From: Echinometra lucunter
Lineage: Eukaryota; Echinodermata; Echinoidea; Camarodonta; Echinometridae
Length of the DNA: 64,000 nt
Direction of reading: 5' to 3'
NCBI GenBank assembly: GCA_029962745.1
Contig: CM057165.1
Coordinates: 8,207,523-8,271,522 of the forward strand
In this document: positions 34,851 through 46,409 of the stretch, piece after piece
Position numbering within the stretch: the first letter of the stretch is position 1
Layout: each line of letters starts with the position of its first letter
The notes under the pieces: model-generated
What the model was told of the DNA's origin: nothing
Seen by the model: the letters and a program-made list of their open reading frames with translations, nothing else
Databases searched by the model: none
Translations under genes and position numbers: made by a program

Positions 34851-35077
34851 ATAGCTAGAAAGTATAACAGTTGCATAGCCTTTGTAACAGAGTAGGGCAA
34901 AACTTGTGAATCAACGGGACGCAAAGTGAGAATAAAGAAACCTCTTAGGAGAAAGAATTACATGAGAAGTGGAACGAACAGAAAGAATAAAAAATGAGGA
35001 AAGTGTGAAGTTGTTACAGAAACATACACTAGGGATTTCTCAAGATACAAAGATGGTAAGATAAAGAGGCAGTGAGG

Positions 35078-35140
35078 GAGGGAGAGAGAGGGAGAGAGAG
35101 AGAGAGAAAGAAAGAAAGAAAGAAATAAATAAATAAAGAG
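35078..35140. repeat. GA and GAAA microsatellite
   Basis: GAGAGA passing into AAAGAAAGAAAG and AAATAAATAAAT. Confidence 0.9.
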
Positions 35141-35224
35141 CGTGAGAGGGGAAAAGGCTGGGGGAGAAGGGGAGAGCATGACGGAAGAATGGTTGAATAG
35201 AAGCCCTTAGCTCATGGAAATACA

Positions 35225-35555
35225 GGGGTAGACGAGACAAATTACTGAAAGAAAGATAGAGGAAGAGAGAGGAAGAAAAGGAGGGAGGGAAGGAGGGAGA
35301 AAGAGGGGAGAGGGGAAGGAGGGAGAAAGAGGGGAGAGGAGAAGGATGGAAAGAGAGCGAGAGAGATTGAGTGAGGGGTGGAGAGAACGGTGTAGAGGCA
35401 TGGAACAAGATGGGTGGAAGCATAGTAAAACACAAAACATGCAAAAAGAGAAGATACAAAGATAGGCTAGATAGTGATAGATGAAAAAGAGAGAATGAAA
35501 GAGAGAGAAAAGAAGGGTAATGGAGAGAGAGAAGGAAAGAGAAAGAAGGGTGATG

Positions 35556-35600
<45 letters not shown>
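35225..35600. repeat. Long purine-rich GA/GGGA tract
   Basis: Imperfect GA, GGAGGGA and AAGAGG repeats over about 370 bases, with GAGAGA purest at 35555-35594. The 152- and 204-residue minus frames here are low-complexity artefacts. Confidence 0.85.
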
Positions 35601-35603
<3 letters not shown>

Positions 35604-36019
35604 AGGGGCGAGCTGGGGAGCGAGGGAGAAAAAGAGAATTTTAAAATGTGACATTTTTCAAGCATTGTCGGGTTGCTATCCCACGCTCCAATCTGCTAAT
35701 GCAAGCGTGTGATTCATCCCCTTCGGATTTTGCGTGCTCCCATAAAACTTTAATTTATGTTACTTTTTTTCAGACGGGATCGTGATTGATGTTGAAAGGA
35801 AATAGAATAGACCAAGCCTGGATTAAGGTCTTCTGAAAGTCGTCTCTTAATTGATTTAGAGGATAGTTTGAATACACCTCCAAATATAATATTTTTTTTA
35901 TTACACGGCAGTTTCGTTTGGTTACCCCTGTACATCTTATACCCTTTGTCATCATTACCCTCAGTCTCTCCTCTTCGCTTTTCCCACTCATCCCCTTCCT
36001 TCTTTTTTTCTATCCCCTC

Positions 36020-36075
36020 CACTCTCTCTCTCTCCCCCTCTCTCTGTCTCTCTCTCACACACTCACACACACACG
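36020..36075. repeat. CT and CA microsatellite
   Basis: CTCTCTCTCTCC followed by ACACACTCACACACACAC. Confidence 0.9.
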
Positions 36076-36353
36076 TACATCCCTCATTCTCTCATTAGTT
36101 CTCTCTTTCTGTCTCTCCTCATTCTTTATACTTCAGTGTATACTACAGTTTGCCCCAAACACATTGCGATGGGCCTACAAGTGTTGAATATGAAGGGAAT
36201 CATTTTCTAATATGAAAATTCATTGTAAATTAAGAAACTTTAACTATTTCTCTAGCAGTCAGCTAAGACCCCGTTTGATTCGGTCTAGTGGTTGCAGAGA
36301 AATAGGGATTTTAAAAATTTTTATAACCAATGTAAAAAGTCCCTACCGTCCCA

Positions 36354-36496
36354 CACTGCAAAAACGGTGGTGTTAAATTGGTGTTAAATCAACACCACTG
36401 GTGTTTATATAGGACAACACCACCATCAGAGTTGTCCTATATAAACACCAGTGGGTGTTAATTTAACACCAATTTAACACCACCGTTTTTGCAGTG
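36354..36496. mobile_element. Near-perfect hairpin MITE, CACTGCAAAAAC ends
   Basis: Arms of about 65 bases start CACTGCAAAAACGGTGGTGT on both strands and are nearly identical, apart from a few changes such as TCAACACCA against TTAACACCCA. The loop is only about a dozen bases. The arms contain GGTGTT/AACACC words. It has no coding content. Confidence 0.9.
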
Positions 36497-36499
36497 CAA

Positions 36500-37915
36500 G
36501 TTTGAACAAAAGGGACACTCATTCACTATGGACAAATTACGTTCCTTTTTGAATGGTTTGCAAGGGAAATCACTGTTTTGTTTGAAACTTGTGTTATGGT
36601 TGTGATGGCAACAGTTTATCTGTTATCATAAGTTATCATCATTCTTGATGTTTTTGTTGCTGCTGTTGTGGCTGCAAATGAAGGGAATGTGGATATATAT
36701 ATATATATTTTTTTTTTTTTCTTTTTTCAAAACGAAATGAATCGTGAATGAGAAAAGATGAGCGGTTTTTTAAAGACAATGTAAGATGTTGGTCATTGTA
36801 AATTAAAATTTAGTGATTACAAACAAAATTGTGAGACTGTTTAATAATTGCCTTGATTTTTGATCATTTAAGTGAGTTTTTATTTACATAATCTGGAACA
36901 AACTTTGTTTAAATAGTATGCATAAATTTGAATAATTATTTTTCAAAAACAAGGCTTCTTTGAACAAGATATTTTCATTTTTGTGGATGAAAAAGGGCAT
37001 CCAATAAAATTGATAAAAGGTGGAGTGCTTTACTAAACTTCCTGATCTTTAGTGACTATTAGACTACATCTAGAATAATCAACTATGATGATACACCACT
37101 GGAATAAAAAAAAAACCATAGCAAATCAAAACAAAACAGCGATTTTGTTTTGAAGCCATTTAAAAGGATAGTGGGATTGTCTGTGGTGCTTTGAGCTTTC
37201 TATCTGTCCAAACTATTTTTTTTGTGTGTATGTGTTTTATTAAGGAATCTAAACATAATACAATCTTCACAGAACGGGAAGGACCGTATGACGCCCGTTT
37301 CAAAAATCTGTATTTCTTTGTGACTACTAGACCGAATCAGACGGGATCTTCACTGACTGGTAGAGGTTTCATAATTTAATAGTTTCATAATTTAAAATGA
37401 CTTTTCATATTGCAGCTTGATTTCTTTCATAATCGATACAAATAGGTCGATCGTAATTTTTTCGGGACATACTGTAGATGAAAAAGAAACCGATTCGTTC
37501 ATAACTTTCATCAATACTCACTGTATTACGACCATAATTGACCTGAGGCTTATTCTGATGATATCCATTCCATTTAATAGGCCTTCTTCATGCAGTTGTC
37601 TAAATACACGACTGATCCCGCGGATTTAAAATCTGAGCCAATGAGCTTTGTTGAATTCCCGGGTCAAATGACGAATACCGACTTAAAGGCGGAATCCTTC
37701 ATTTGCATCAAGCGATGGTAGAGTTTGACTTGCTTGCTCTCAACTACCATCCATGCCCTTATTTTAAACGTGACTTGCTTATATTATCGTTAACAATGAT
37801 ATAGGATAGTGGAGACTGCAATATGCAGGAAGCTTATAACGCTTTTTGATGCACACAACCCACCTAAATTCTTCCGATTTGCAGGGAGAGTCAACTTTGA
37901 ATCGGCTTTGAGAGA
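36500..37915. other. AT-rich non-coding DNA
   Basis: Poly(T) at about 36707-36720. The frames at 37191-37379 and 37417-37629 are isolated and show no known domain. Confidence 0.4.
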
Positions 37916-37929
37916 AAGAGAGAGAACTT

Positions 37930-37971
<42 letters not shown>
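37913..37971. repeat. (GA)n microsatellite at gap edge
   Basis: GAGAGA of about 55 bases ending 25 bases before the assembly gap, a probable cause of the break in assembly. Confidence 0.95.
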
Positions 37972-37973
<2 letters not shown>

Positions 37974-37995
37974 TGGTGAGTGAAAGTTTGAAAAC

Positions 37996-38495
37996 NNNNN
38001 NNNNNNNNNNNNNNNNNNNNNNNNNNNNNNNNNNNNNNNNNNNNNNNNNNNNNNNNNNNNNNNNNNNNNNNNNNNNNNNNNNNNNNNNNNNNNNNNNNNN
38101 NNNNNNNNNNNNNNNNNNNNNNNNNNNNNNNNNNNNNNNNNNNNNNNNNNNNNNNNNNNNNNNNNNNNNNNNNNNNNNNNNNNNNNNNNNNNNNNNNNNN
38201 NNNNNNNNNNNNNNNNNNNNNNNNNNNNNNNNNNNNNNNNNNNNNNNNNNNNNNNNNNNNNNNNNNNNNNNNNNNNNNNNNNNNNNNNNNNNNNNNNNNN
38301 NNNNNNNNNNNNNNNNNNNNNNNNNNNNNNNNNNNNNNNNNNNNNNNNNNNNNNNNNNNNNNNNNNNNNNNNNNNNNNNNNNNNNNNNNNNNNNNNNNNN
38401 NNNNNNNNNNNNNNNNNNNNNNNNNNNNNNNNNNNNNNNNNNNNNNNNNNNNNNNNNNNNNNNNNNNNNNNNNNNNNNNNNNNNNNNNNNNNNNN
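37996..38495. other. Assembly gap (500 N)
   Basis: Exactly 500 undetermined bases, a round figure that suggests a placeholder rather than a measured size. Confidence 0.99.
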
Positions 38496-38589
38496 TTGGA
38501 TGTCAGCGGCACCGGGACGAAATATTTACAATTATTTTGACATGATTGGCCCCCGGGTTATGACAACGATGAGAGGACGAGTGGGAGAA

Positions 38590-38800
38590 CGCGGAGATGA
38601 TCCGCAGTCCAGAGAGACAGGCTGGCGGATAAAGAGGGAAGAGATAGTTGCTGGGGCGGACAGAGAGGGAGAAAGAGGGGGAATAGAACTACGGAGTAGC
38701 AGGAGGAAAGGAAGGGAAGAGGGAGCAAGTGGGGGCGGGGGGGGGGGGGGAGGGAGGGAGAAAGAGAGAGAGAGAGAGAGAAAGAGAGAAAGGAGGAAGT
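38590..38800. repeat. Purine-rich GA/GGGGA tract with G run
   Basis: Includes a G run at 38738-38750 and GAGAGA at 38764-38790. Two copies of TCCCTGACTTAGCATTCTTC follow directly at about 38823-38865, a small tandem duplication. Confidence 0.8.
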
Positions 38801-38994
38801 GGCAGAAAGAGACATTCTTCTTTCCCTGACTTAGCATTCTTCGTTCCCTGACTTAGCATTCTTCTTTTTTTACTCATTAATGTGTTTGAAAGTTATTACA
38901 CCGTTAATTCAGGACCTTCTCCATCCCTCCCCCTTTTTCCCCTCTTCTCTCCACTTGTATTTGTGCGCATCTTTCTTCTCTAATTAATTCCCAC

Positions 38995-39150
38995 ACTCTC
39001 TCTCTCATTCTCTTGCTCTCTCTCTCTATCTCTCTATCTGTCTATCTCCCCCTCTCTCTATCCCTCCCCTCTAGCTCTCTCTCTCTCTCTCTCTTTATCT
39101 CTATCTATCCATCTCTCCCTCCTCCCCTCTCTCTTTCTTCCTACCTCTCT
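38995..39150. repeat. CT-rich microsatellite
   Basis: CTCTCTAT and CTCCC variants, next to the start of a SINE. Confidence 0.9.
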
Positions 39151-39175
39151 GTTTATTCCAATTCCCATTGGAAGA

Positions 39176-39390
39176 GGCGCTGTGGCTCAGAGGATAGAGC
39201 AGTGGTCTCGTAATCGGGGGTACCCGGGTTCGAAACCAAGTGGATGCGCTAATGCCCTTTGGTAAGGTATTAATCCTCATTACCAAGTCCTTCGGAGGGG
39301 ACTTAAAGCCATCGGTCCCCTGGTTGCTTACTAACAAGCATACACATGCTTTCTTAGCAGTCAGGTAAATACCAACCAACCATTCCCCCC
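39176..39390 (+). mobile_element. tRNA-derived SINE with conserved central domain
   Basis: The head GGCGCTGTGGCTCAGAGGAT has a good A box (TGGCTCAGAGG) and a perfect B box GGGTTCGAAACC at 39226-39237, some 30 bases apart, as in tRNAs. The body then reads 'CCTTCGGAGGGGACTTAAAG', 'CCATCGGTCCCCTGG' and 'TTCTTAGCAGTCAGGTAAA'. This central text is shared with two other partial copies in the window (55505-55615 and 59385-59737), which shows a dispersed family. It resembles the conserved central domains reported for widespread animal SINEs (Nin-DC or Meta type); which of these I cannot say from memory. Confidence 0.85.
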
Positions 39391-39394
39391 CTTC

Positions 39395-39760
39395 TCTCTT
39401 CCAAGACCAACTACTAGTAAATCCTCCATGCTTTTCTTTTTTTTTTCCATCCCGATGCACCATCGATCTCTATCACTGATTTTCATACGGATAAGTGATC
39501 TATGCGTTGCACCTATAAACTATAGTGTTGGCGCCCTCTGTTGGGACAACTCACAGTTCAGTTATCCCCGTTATTGAGTTTGAAGTCCACCTTCGTAATT
39601 AGCAGCACTATTTGCTCCTCACGATCACGCACGAGAGAGCTTTAACATGGTGGTGATGATACGGGAAGCTCAGGTAACTGTGGGATGGATAGTGGGGAGA
39701 GTCCCCCCCCCCCCTCCCCATCCACCTTTGCTCTGTATATTATACAGGTATACATGGCAC
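39395..39760. other. Non-coding DNA, nothing recognised
   Basis: Contains a C run at 39704-39714. No gene signals. Confidence 0.4.
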
Positions 39761-39764
39761 AGTA

Positions 39765-39920
39765 TACAAATGATGCACAGATATAAGTGTGCGGTAGGAA
39801 TTGTGTACGATAACTGTAAGATTACTGTGGAATTGCATAAGATAACTATGGAATTGTTGGGTTTAGACTATTTTCCACTATTCCTACCGACACACGAATA
39901 AACCTGTGCATCATCTGTTT
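39765..39920. mobile_element. Inverted-repeat MITE, ATGATGCACAG ends
   Basis: AAATGATGCACAGATATAAG on the left and, on the minus strand, CAGATGATGCACAGGTTTAT from the right, then GTGTGCGGTAGGAAT against GTGTGTCGGTAGGAAT. Arms of about 38 bases. Confidence 0.7.
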
Positions 39921-39969
39921 TATAGAATGGTGGAAAAATTATGCCATTTATGGCCCAAAATCATTTTTC

Positions 39970-40036
39970 TAAAATCGTGCATCCGGTAAAAAAAAATAAA
40001 AATCATGTGTCCGATAATTACCGGATGCATGATTTT
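39970..40036. repeat. Small hairpin, 19-base arms
   Basis: AAAATCGTGCATCCGGTAA (39971) against TTACCGGATGCATGATTTT (40018), one mismatch, with a 28-base A-rich loop. It lies about 50 bases from the preceding MITE. Confidence 0.65.
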
Positions 40037-40039
40037 AAA

Positions 40040-40812
40040 AATGCTTTTGTAACACATTTTCTGTCATATTTTTACATTTTTATGCAATGCAATATTATAA
40101 CCTTCCTTTCCTAAGAAAAACTCTCAAATTGAATACCCCCTTACTCTCCTAGGATTTTTTTTTTTTAATTTTTTAATCGTCAAGAGACTACTACTGTATG
40201 CCTTCATGTGCTATATTTGGATGCACTGCAAAACGCAGAATTATGTATGTGGGACCGAGGTGAACGTGTCGCAGTGCTTGGTGGTGCACGAGCCGATATG
40301 GGTTGTATACTCTTTTAATTCGTCACATATTTCGCAAACGGAATTATTTGATATAAAAAACGTTTGGAAATAATGATTCTCATTGATTTTTTGTACTCAC
40401 GGCATCAGATTCATCAAGTAAAGATGTCTAAATCATCTCCAACTGTTCAAAATTGACCGGCTTTCATCAGAGGTAAACGATACCGCGATAGCTTGTTTAC
40501 AGTGATATCGTAATAATTTTTTGATATCGGTCGTGTGGTCAAGTAAAAATTTCTTCATAGCCGTCGACAATTCAGATTGCAGAGATTTCTCGAACCATTC
40601 TATAATAACTCATTGAGGTACAAAGAATACCTAGAAACCTTACTTTTCCTGTTGAGTGCTGAAATTTTACTCCATTGAAAATAATCTAGTGGTGCATAAT
40701 AACAACAATCCAGTAATTGGCCACTTAAATAATTTTTACATAAATCTTTGTTTTCTTTCTTTTCTCAAGGTGTTACATGGTTGCAGATTTCTCTGCATTG
40801 CTTATCTAATAT
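40040..40812. other. Non-coding DNA, nothing recognised
   Basis: No credible frame or repeat beyond a short T run at 40156-40166. Confidence 0.4.
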
Positions 40813-40816
40813 CCTC

Positions 40817-40818
<2 letters not shown>

Positions 40819-40868
<50 letters not shown>

Positions 40869-40930
40869 CTCCTCCCCTCTCGTATGCGCATTCTCTCTCT
40901 CTCTTTCTCTCTCTCTATCTCTCTTTCTCA
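40819..40930. repeat. (CT)n microsatellite
   Basis: About 23 pure CT units to 40865, then an imperfect second part from 40890. Confidence 0.95.
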
Positions 40931-41303
40931 TTCCTCTACGAAAAAATTTCAGTCTTTTTTTCCAGACTGCTTCGTTTTTGTTTGATGTTTCCCCTCGGGT
41001 TTCATTTTTTTTTTGTAAGTTATGTTATTTCCTTCATTTTTTTTCTTCCGTTTCCTTTCTACGCTAAAGGAGGACCTAATTCGGCAATCCCCGCTTGTAA
41101 TAGGTTCCCCCCCCCCCTCATTCGTATACTACCATGACTACTATACTGCAAAATTATTTACTACATTGAACTGTATTGTTTTATTCTTGCAATGTGTCAC
41201 TTGATTCACATGCACATGTGTTTTATTTCATTGCTGGGCACATGCAAATTGAATTTTGAAACAAAAACAAAATCAAAGCAAAGCAAAGGTTTCCCTAACA
41301 CTG

Positions 41304-41318
41304 ACACACACACACACA

Positions 41319-41350
<32 letters not shown>

Positions 41351-41351
41351 C

Positions 41352-41387
<36 letters not shown>
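41304..41387. repeat. (CA)n followed by (TA)n microsatellite
   Basis: ACACAC to about 41358, then ATATAT to 41386. Confidence 0.95.
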
Positions 41388-41391
<4 letters not shown>

Positions 41392-41434
41392 TACCTCAAA
41401 GGTTGGGTTGCCCGCTACCGGCGGTTTCACGCTT

Positions 41435-41438
<4 letters not shown>

Positions 41439-41491
<53 letters not shown>
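41439..41491. repeat. (TA)n microsatellite
   Basis: Pure TA for about 26 units. Separated from the preceding TA block by a 50-base unique sequence. Confidence 0.95.
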
Positions 41492-41495
<4 letters not shown>

Positions 41496-41499
41496 TTTA

Positions 41500-42770
41500 C
41501 TTTCCACCCTTCTCCATTTCTTTCACTTGATCTCTCTATATCATTATGTTATCTCATTTTCAACCATTTTCAACACCTTTTCTGATCTATCAATTTTTTC
41601 TGTTTGATCTTTTTCTCTTCAATTCGTATTTGACTCTTTGAGAAATGATGTTCATCTTTGACTATTTCTTTATTCTCTTCTTATTCCACTCTTCTTTTCT
41701 CTTTCCTTAATTTTCTTGTTCATAAGTATATTTTCCTATCAGTGTTCTGCAACAGTTACTTAGTTGTTTGAAATTATATTCCACATTTTAATGGTAGAGT
41801 AGTTTTTGCAATGAGAAAACCATCCTGAATACTCAATTAACATATCTTCAGCAGCTGCTTTAGTTGAGAATTGCACCACATGATTAATTACATATCCTTC
41901 TTCAATACGAGATGGAAAATATCACGTAGCATGTCGAACGAAAATCACGTTTTAGAGATAGCTGACTATTATCTGGGACAGATGTCTATTTATGTCATGT
42001 TTTTCTCCTTGCTGCTAGAATAAGAAATTCAATTGTCCTTTAATTCTTCCGAACAATCTGACTGACTGAATTCCATACCCTAGGCCAAGTTCATGATTTG
42101 ACATAGATCATTAGGTTCATCGATCTAAAAATACCCTTCATTGTCCCAGTTATTAGGCAGCACAAGGCCATTTTTATTCCCCCTGATAATCTATTCAGTT
42201 TGAATCGTGTCGTGGGATTTGATTAATGTGAGTTTAATGGAGGACTTCCTCGAATTTATCGGCATACTTGTGACATCCTGTTGGTAATAATACTTATAGG
42301 AAAAGACAAATCATTCTCTTCAAGAATAATTACGAGGATAGTGAAGCAGCTAATACTGAAAATACATTTCGGCAATGCGGCTGCTAAGAGGTAAGGAAGG
42401 ACATTCTGGTTTAATTAATTTCAGATTTAGAACATCTGCTTTCTTCAAATGATAATGATGATGTGATGTTTACCTGCTGGCTCTAAATCACAGGATAAAT
42501 GTGCTCTAATGTTACCGTAATATCAACTGTTTATGGTATAATGATCAAAAGCGGAGACAAGTGGGAAAGCGAGGAAGAATCAGAAAGGAGAGGGCACATG
42601 AAAATTACATATATATTTATATATATAAAATAATTGTCTTTGAAAATAAAGCATTGTCCATGTTTGTAGGAATAAGAAAAACAAGTGTGAAGGTACACAA
42701 GCACATACTGAAAAATTATGATTGAATATCTAAACATGTATACCAAATATTTACTGTTTATTGTAATGCC
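41500..42770. other. AT-rich non-coding DNA
   Basis: Pyrimidine-rich at its start, then unique-looking. No supported gene. Confidence 0.4.
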
Positions 42771-42774
42771 TCAT

Positions 42775-42850
42775 GTATATGTATATTCCATGCAATTCAG
42801 CTTTCGAGCCAAGTGGTTTTTCAATAAATACCTTTCAGTCAATCAATCAA
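42775..42850 (+). repeat. Probable LINE 3' tail
   Basis: 'GTTTTTCAATAAATACCTTT' followed by CAGTCAATCAATCAA, a short-period tail next to an AATAAA signal. The body was not recognised. Confidence 0.4.
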
Positions 42851-43264
42851 CAAACGAGAAAGGCCCACGAGTGCTCCAAGTTCTCTGACACATTCTACGA
42901 CAAAAATTACCTAAGCTAAGCGGTCAGTTTCTAACATCAAGTTTAAATTTTTAACCCGGAATGTAATGCAATTCCTAAACAAAACTAACCAAAACCCAAA
43001 TCGCAACCCTCAACCTTACCGTAAACTTTTATCCTTGAAAGAAATCCCTGGAAATTTCGACGGACTTTGTTTCCGTAATTCGTACATTTATTTTGTTGAG
43101 TCATGGGCAATTTCGATATTTTCTTTATTGCCCCCCCCCCTCCTCAACAGTGACATGACTATGTTTCTATCAGTCCTGAATTAAAACAAAGCTACTCCTT
43201 CTCGATTTAATATAATTGCTCCTTGCAGGTTTTGGTCAGTGCAAAGACGAACAATCCGCAAAAT

Positions 43265-43375
43265 CAGGCTCCCCCCCCAAAAAAAAAAAAAAAAAAAAAA
43301 AACCCACCAAAACAAAACAAAAAACAAAACCAAAAAAAAAACCCAAAAACTAAAACTGAAACTTAAAAAAACCAC
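43265..43375. repeat. A-rich / CAAAA tract
   Basis: C run, then about 23 A, then CCAAAACAAAAC-type repeats. Confidence 0.9.
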
Positions 43376-44009
43376 AATTTTTTCACCCATTCATTCCGCG
43401 TGGATCCTAAGATTAAGGATGACAGATACTTGCATCTTTGTGACGGAAATAAATTCCTCTTTTGTCAGTTCAAAGTCCCAAAGTCGGTAAAATTAGGATG
43501 AAATCTAGAAAATAATTATTACAAACACAATTTAAATTTTTTGTTCTTCTTTCTCTCGTATTCATGCACGTAGCTTCTAGGAATCAGGATGAATAAACAC
43601 GGTCCTCAAAAAGTGCATTCGTAGAAAGTTGGTCTCGCTTTTTCTTCTCACCTGCAATGCATGAACGCTGAGAGCTTCATTAGATCAAAATAGAGTACAC
43701 CTGTCAATACCCACTTAAAGCATGTAGTAATGACGACATGAATGAATATAATGTGATATTCCCACAGGTCTAGCGTAGATATGAACTTACTTTCCCCCTA
43801 GGAAACATTATACGGTCGAGACCAGAATTCCAATGCTATACCTTCCCGGCTCTATGGATATTGGGGGACGCTCGTAAACGGGACGGTGTATACACGGAGT
43901 GGAACAATTTCAAAAATGGCGTAGATTAGTCAAGTCGAAGGGGGGGGGGGAGGGTCGTACTTGTTCCATGAATGACACAGTGCTCCTAGTTAAAAGAAAT
44001 GCAAAAATG

Positions 44010-44051
44010 AATGAATGAATGAATAAATAAATAAATAAATGAATAAACAAA

Positions 44052-44090
<39 letters not shown>

Positions 44091-44104
44091 ATGAATAAAT
44101 AAAT
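44010..44104. repeat. (AAAT)n microsatellite
   Basis: About 23 tetramer units, with AATG and AAAC variants. Confidence 0.95.
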
Positions 44105-44177
44105 GGGCCACTGAAGAAGATTGGTCTCATCATACACCCTCCTCTCTCTCTCTCTCTTATTCTTTCTGTCCGTCTCT

Positions 44178-44178
<1 letters not shown>

Positions 44179-44233
<55 letters not shown>
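44179..44233. repeat. (TA)n microsatellite
   Basis: About 27 TA units. Confidence 0.95.
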
Positions 44234-44236
<3 letters not shown>

Positions 44237-44273
44237 TATACATATTACTACATTACTACATATATTACTACAT

Positions 44274-44312
44274 CTTTTTTTTTTTTTCTTCTTCTTCTTC
44301 TTCTTCATCTTC
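44274..44312. repeat. T run and (CTT)n
   Basis: Poly(T) followed by seven CTT units. Confidence 0.9.
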
Positions 44313-44329
44313 TTTCGCCATCAGGCGTC

Positions 44330-45325
44330 AGACTTGGGGTTCTTGGACCCTGCCTAGTAATATCGCTGAAAGGATTATTATAGAAAAAAAGATTGAAATT
44401 CAACGGCCATGATATTATATCGTAGTGCCCATAGCAATCTCAATTTAAAAAGGAATATTTGTAATTATTCCCTCGAGTTGTATATAATGACATCGTCTGA
44501 AATTCAAATCCATATAGGTTTGTGCTGAGTTTTATCATTTCATTAAAATGAATCTGAACATTCCATGAAGCTCCAATGAAAGTTAGATTCTATGCAAACA
44601 TAATAATGCATTCATTTTGTGTCAAAGAGAGCATGTACTTTTGCGAATTGCATCGTCCTTATAAATGGGAACCGCATCGTTATATTTATAATCTAATCAA
44701 TCACAGCTAAACCAATTGAATGTGAGAACGTTCAGGCTTTAAATTTTGCCAATCTGTTTCCAATCAAACCACACATGGCCTGTCATAATGCTCTGAAACC
44801 ACCCGATTCAGAGAATGGATAACGGAAAGACCCAAAGGTCAAAACCCTGTCCTAAATTTAAGCCCCCTAAACGCGTTTTTAATCAAGGGATCCCACAATA
44901 GGTCTCATTCACATCTCATAACGCGAATTACGATAAATGGGACTACACACGTTCCATCAACCGCAATGAGAATGACTGATTGGGTCGAGGATGAATGATA
45001 AAATTGCTCCGCCCAATGTAATGTCAATCAGTTTCCAGAGAGAGAGGGGAAAAAAGTAATAACACACTATTCATGTCCCTGCAAAATGCGGGAAAGGTAA
45101 TCAAAATCAAATTTTATCAAGTATTCTTTTGTTTGAAATAGTCGGTGGTGTTATTAAACTTTAAAAGACGTTTATTTATAAATTCTAGTAATCGAAATTA
45201 CCATCTCACAACGAAATATGTCTACCTCCTCTCAGTCTCCTTTCCCTTTTCCTCTCTTTCTCTCTTTCTCTCTCTTTCCTTCTCTGTGTTTCATGATAGC
45301 GTTTTGTTTTGATATTCACCTGCCT
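44330..45325. other. Non-coding DNA, nothing recognised
   Basis: Includes a CT-rich patch at about 45236-45290. No supported gene. Confidence 0.4.
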
Positions 45326-45329
45326 GTAA

Positions 45330-45645
45330 CAAGTTGGGGGGGGGGGGGCGGAAACACCGAAGGTCACCGCCGAAAATCTGTTTCGACGGAGAAGTGGAAG
45401 GGGTATGACCGTTATTATGCGAGCAAGCGAAGCAAGCGAGCTAAAAAATAACCGCAAAAAATAATGAAAGAAGCTTCGTTTTTGCAATCAAAATACACTC
45501 CAGGCCTATAAAATAGGTAAGTGATTGGCCTAAAAATGGTCACCTGACTCAAAATAGGAAAATAACAAATATTAAGTTTTAAAAACCGGGGGGTGACGCA
45601 TGTCCGACCCCCCCCCCCCCACCCCCCGGGATCGCCGCCTATGCT
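45330..45645. repeat. Relic related to the GCGAGC element
   Basis: GCGAGCAAGCGAAGCAAGCG at 45419 followed by AGCTAAAAAATAACCGC matches the tandem unit at 24092-24395. The end, CCCCCCGGGATCGCCGCCTA with its C run, is like the terminus of that class. Only one unit is kept. Confidence 0.5.
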
Positions 45646-46362
45646 TACTTCATACATGTACATTACTCTTTTGAAAGCCTACATGTCTTAGTGCAGGTTA
45701 TCAACACCCTAGTTATCCTGAGATATTTAAACAAATGTTATATGTAAATAATGCCAAGCTCCTACAGCTGACCGGTTTTATGTTTTCTGAACAAGCAAAT
45801 CTTAAGAGGAGACATGGCAGAATTCAAATGAAATTTAGATTGAATCTTTGACACCTATACATCTCCATCCCTGTATGTCATGTATGTGGCATGTCTCCCT
45901 GATTTTACTGTACCCGTTGTCAATTTAGATGCCACGCTTACAGGGTAAACTGCAAACACCTTCGGAGGAGCAAAGAGGCTATATATCCCCAAGAGATGGG
46001 GTGTATATCATACCATGCACTGCTCGGGGGTAGGATCATCCTTTATACTCGGGGCGGAAAATGTCATTGCGTCGTGTTTTCAATATCTGTTCCCAATAAA
46101 AGACGATTATCTTAATGAGATTTGTCCCCGAGGAATATGTGAGCACCGTTATAACACGGTGACATCATTCGGTTGCACTTCACATTAAAGACTTTAGACT
46201 GTCTCACAAAATGAAATATTATCTTCAGCAGAACGAGTTTGCTAATTATGATTAAATTTTATGATAATAAAATTTGCATCATGGCACGGAAGAATCTAAA
46301 ACCTTCGCATCACCACAAAAATAGAAGCATTACATTCCATGAAGGTTTGGACTAAAGTTTCA

Positions 46363-46405
46363 TATATGTGACCCGTCACGTCAAAATCAGACAGAAGTCG
46401 CATTT
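46363..46405 (+). repeat. Transposon terminal sequence, copy A
   Basis: TATATGTGACCCGTCACG, then TCAAAATCAGACAGAAGTCGC. The same 38-40 bases recur, with three or four changes, on the minus strand at 56123-56085. Conservation confined to one block suggests a terminal repeat of a DNA element. Confidence 0.6.
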
Positions 46406-46409
46406 TTTC

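Noticed and set aside
35040..35654. 204-residue minus-strand frame
   Set aside because: Same cause: a purine-rich low-complexity tract read on the opposite strand.
37928..38545. 190-residue frames across the gap
   Set aside because: Made almost wholly of undetermined residues.
39176..39250. Functional tRNA gene
   Set aside because: A and B boxes are good, but the acceptor stem does not close and a SINE body follows; two related partial copies exist in the window.
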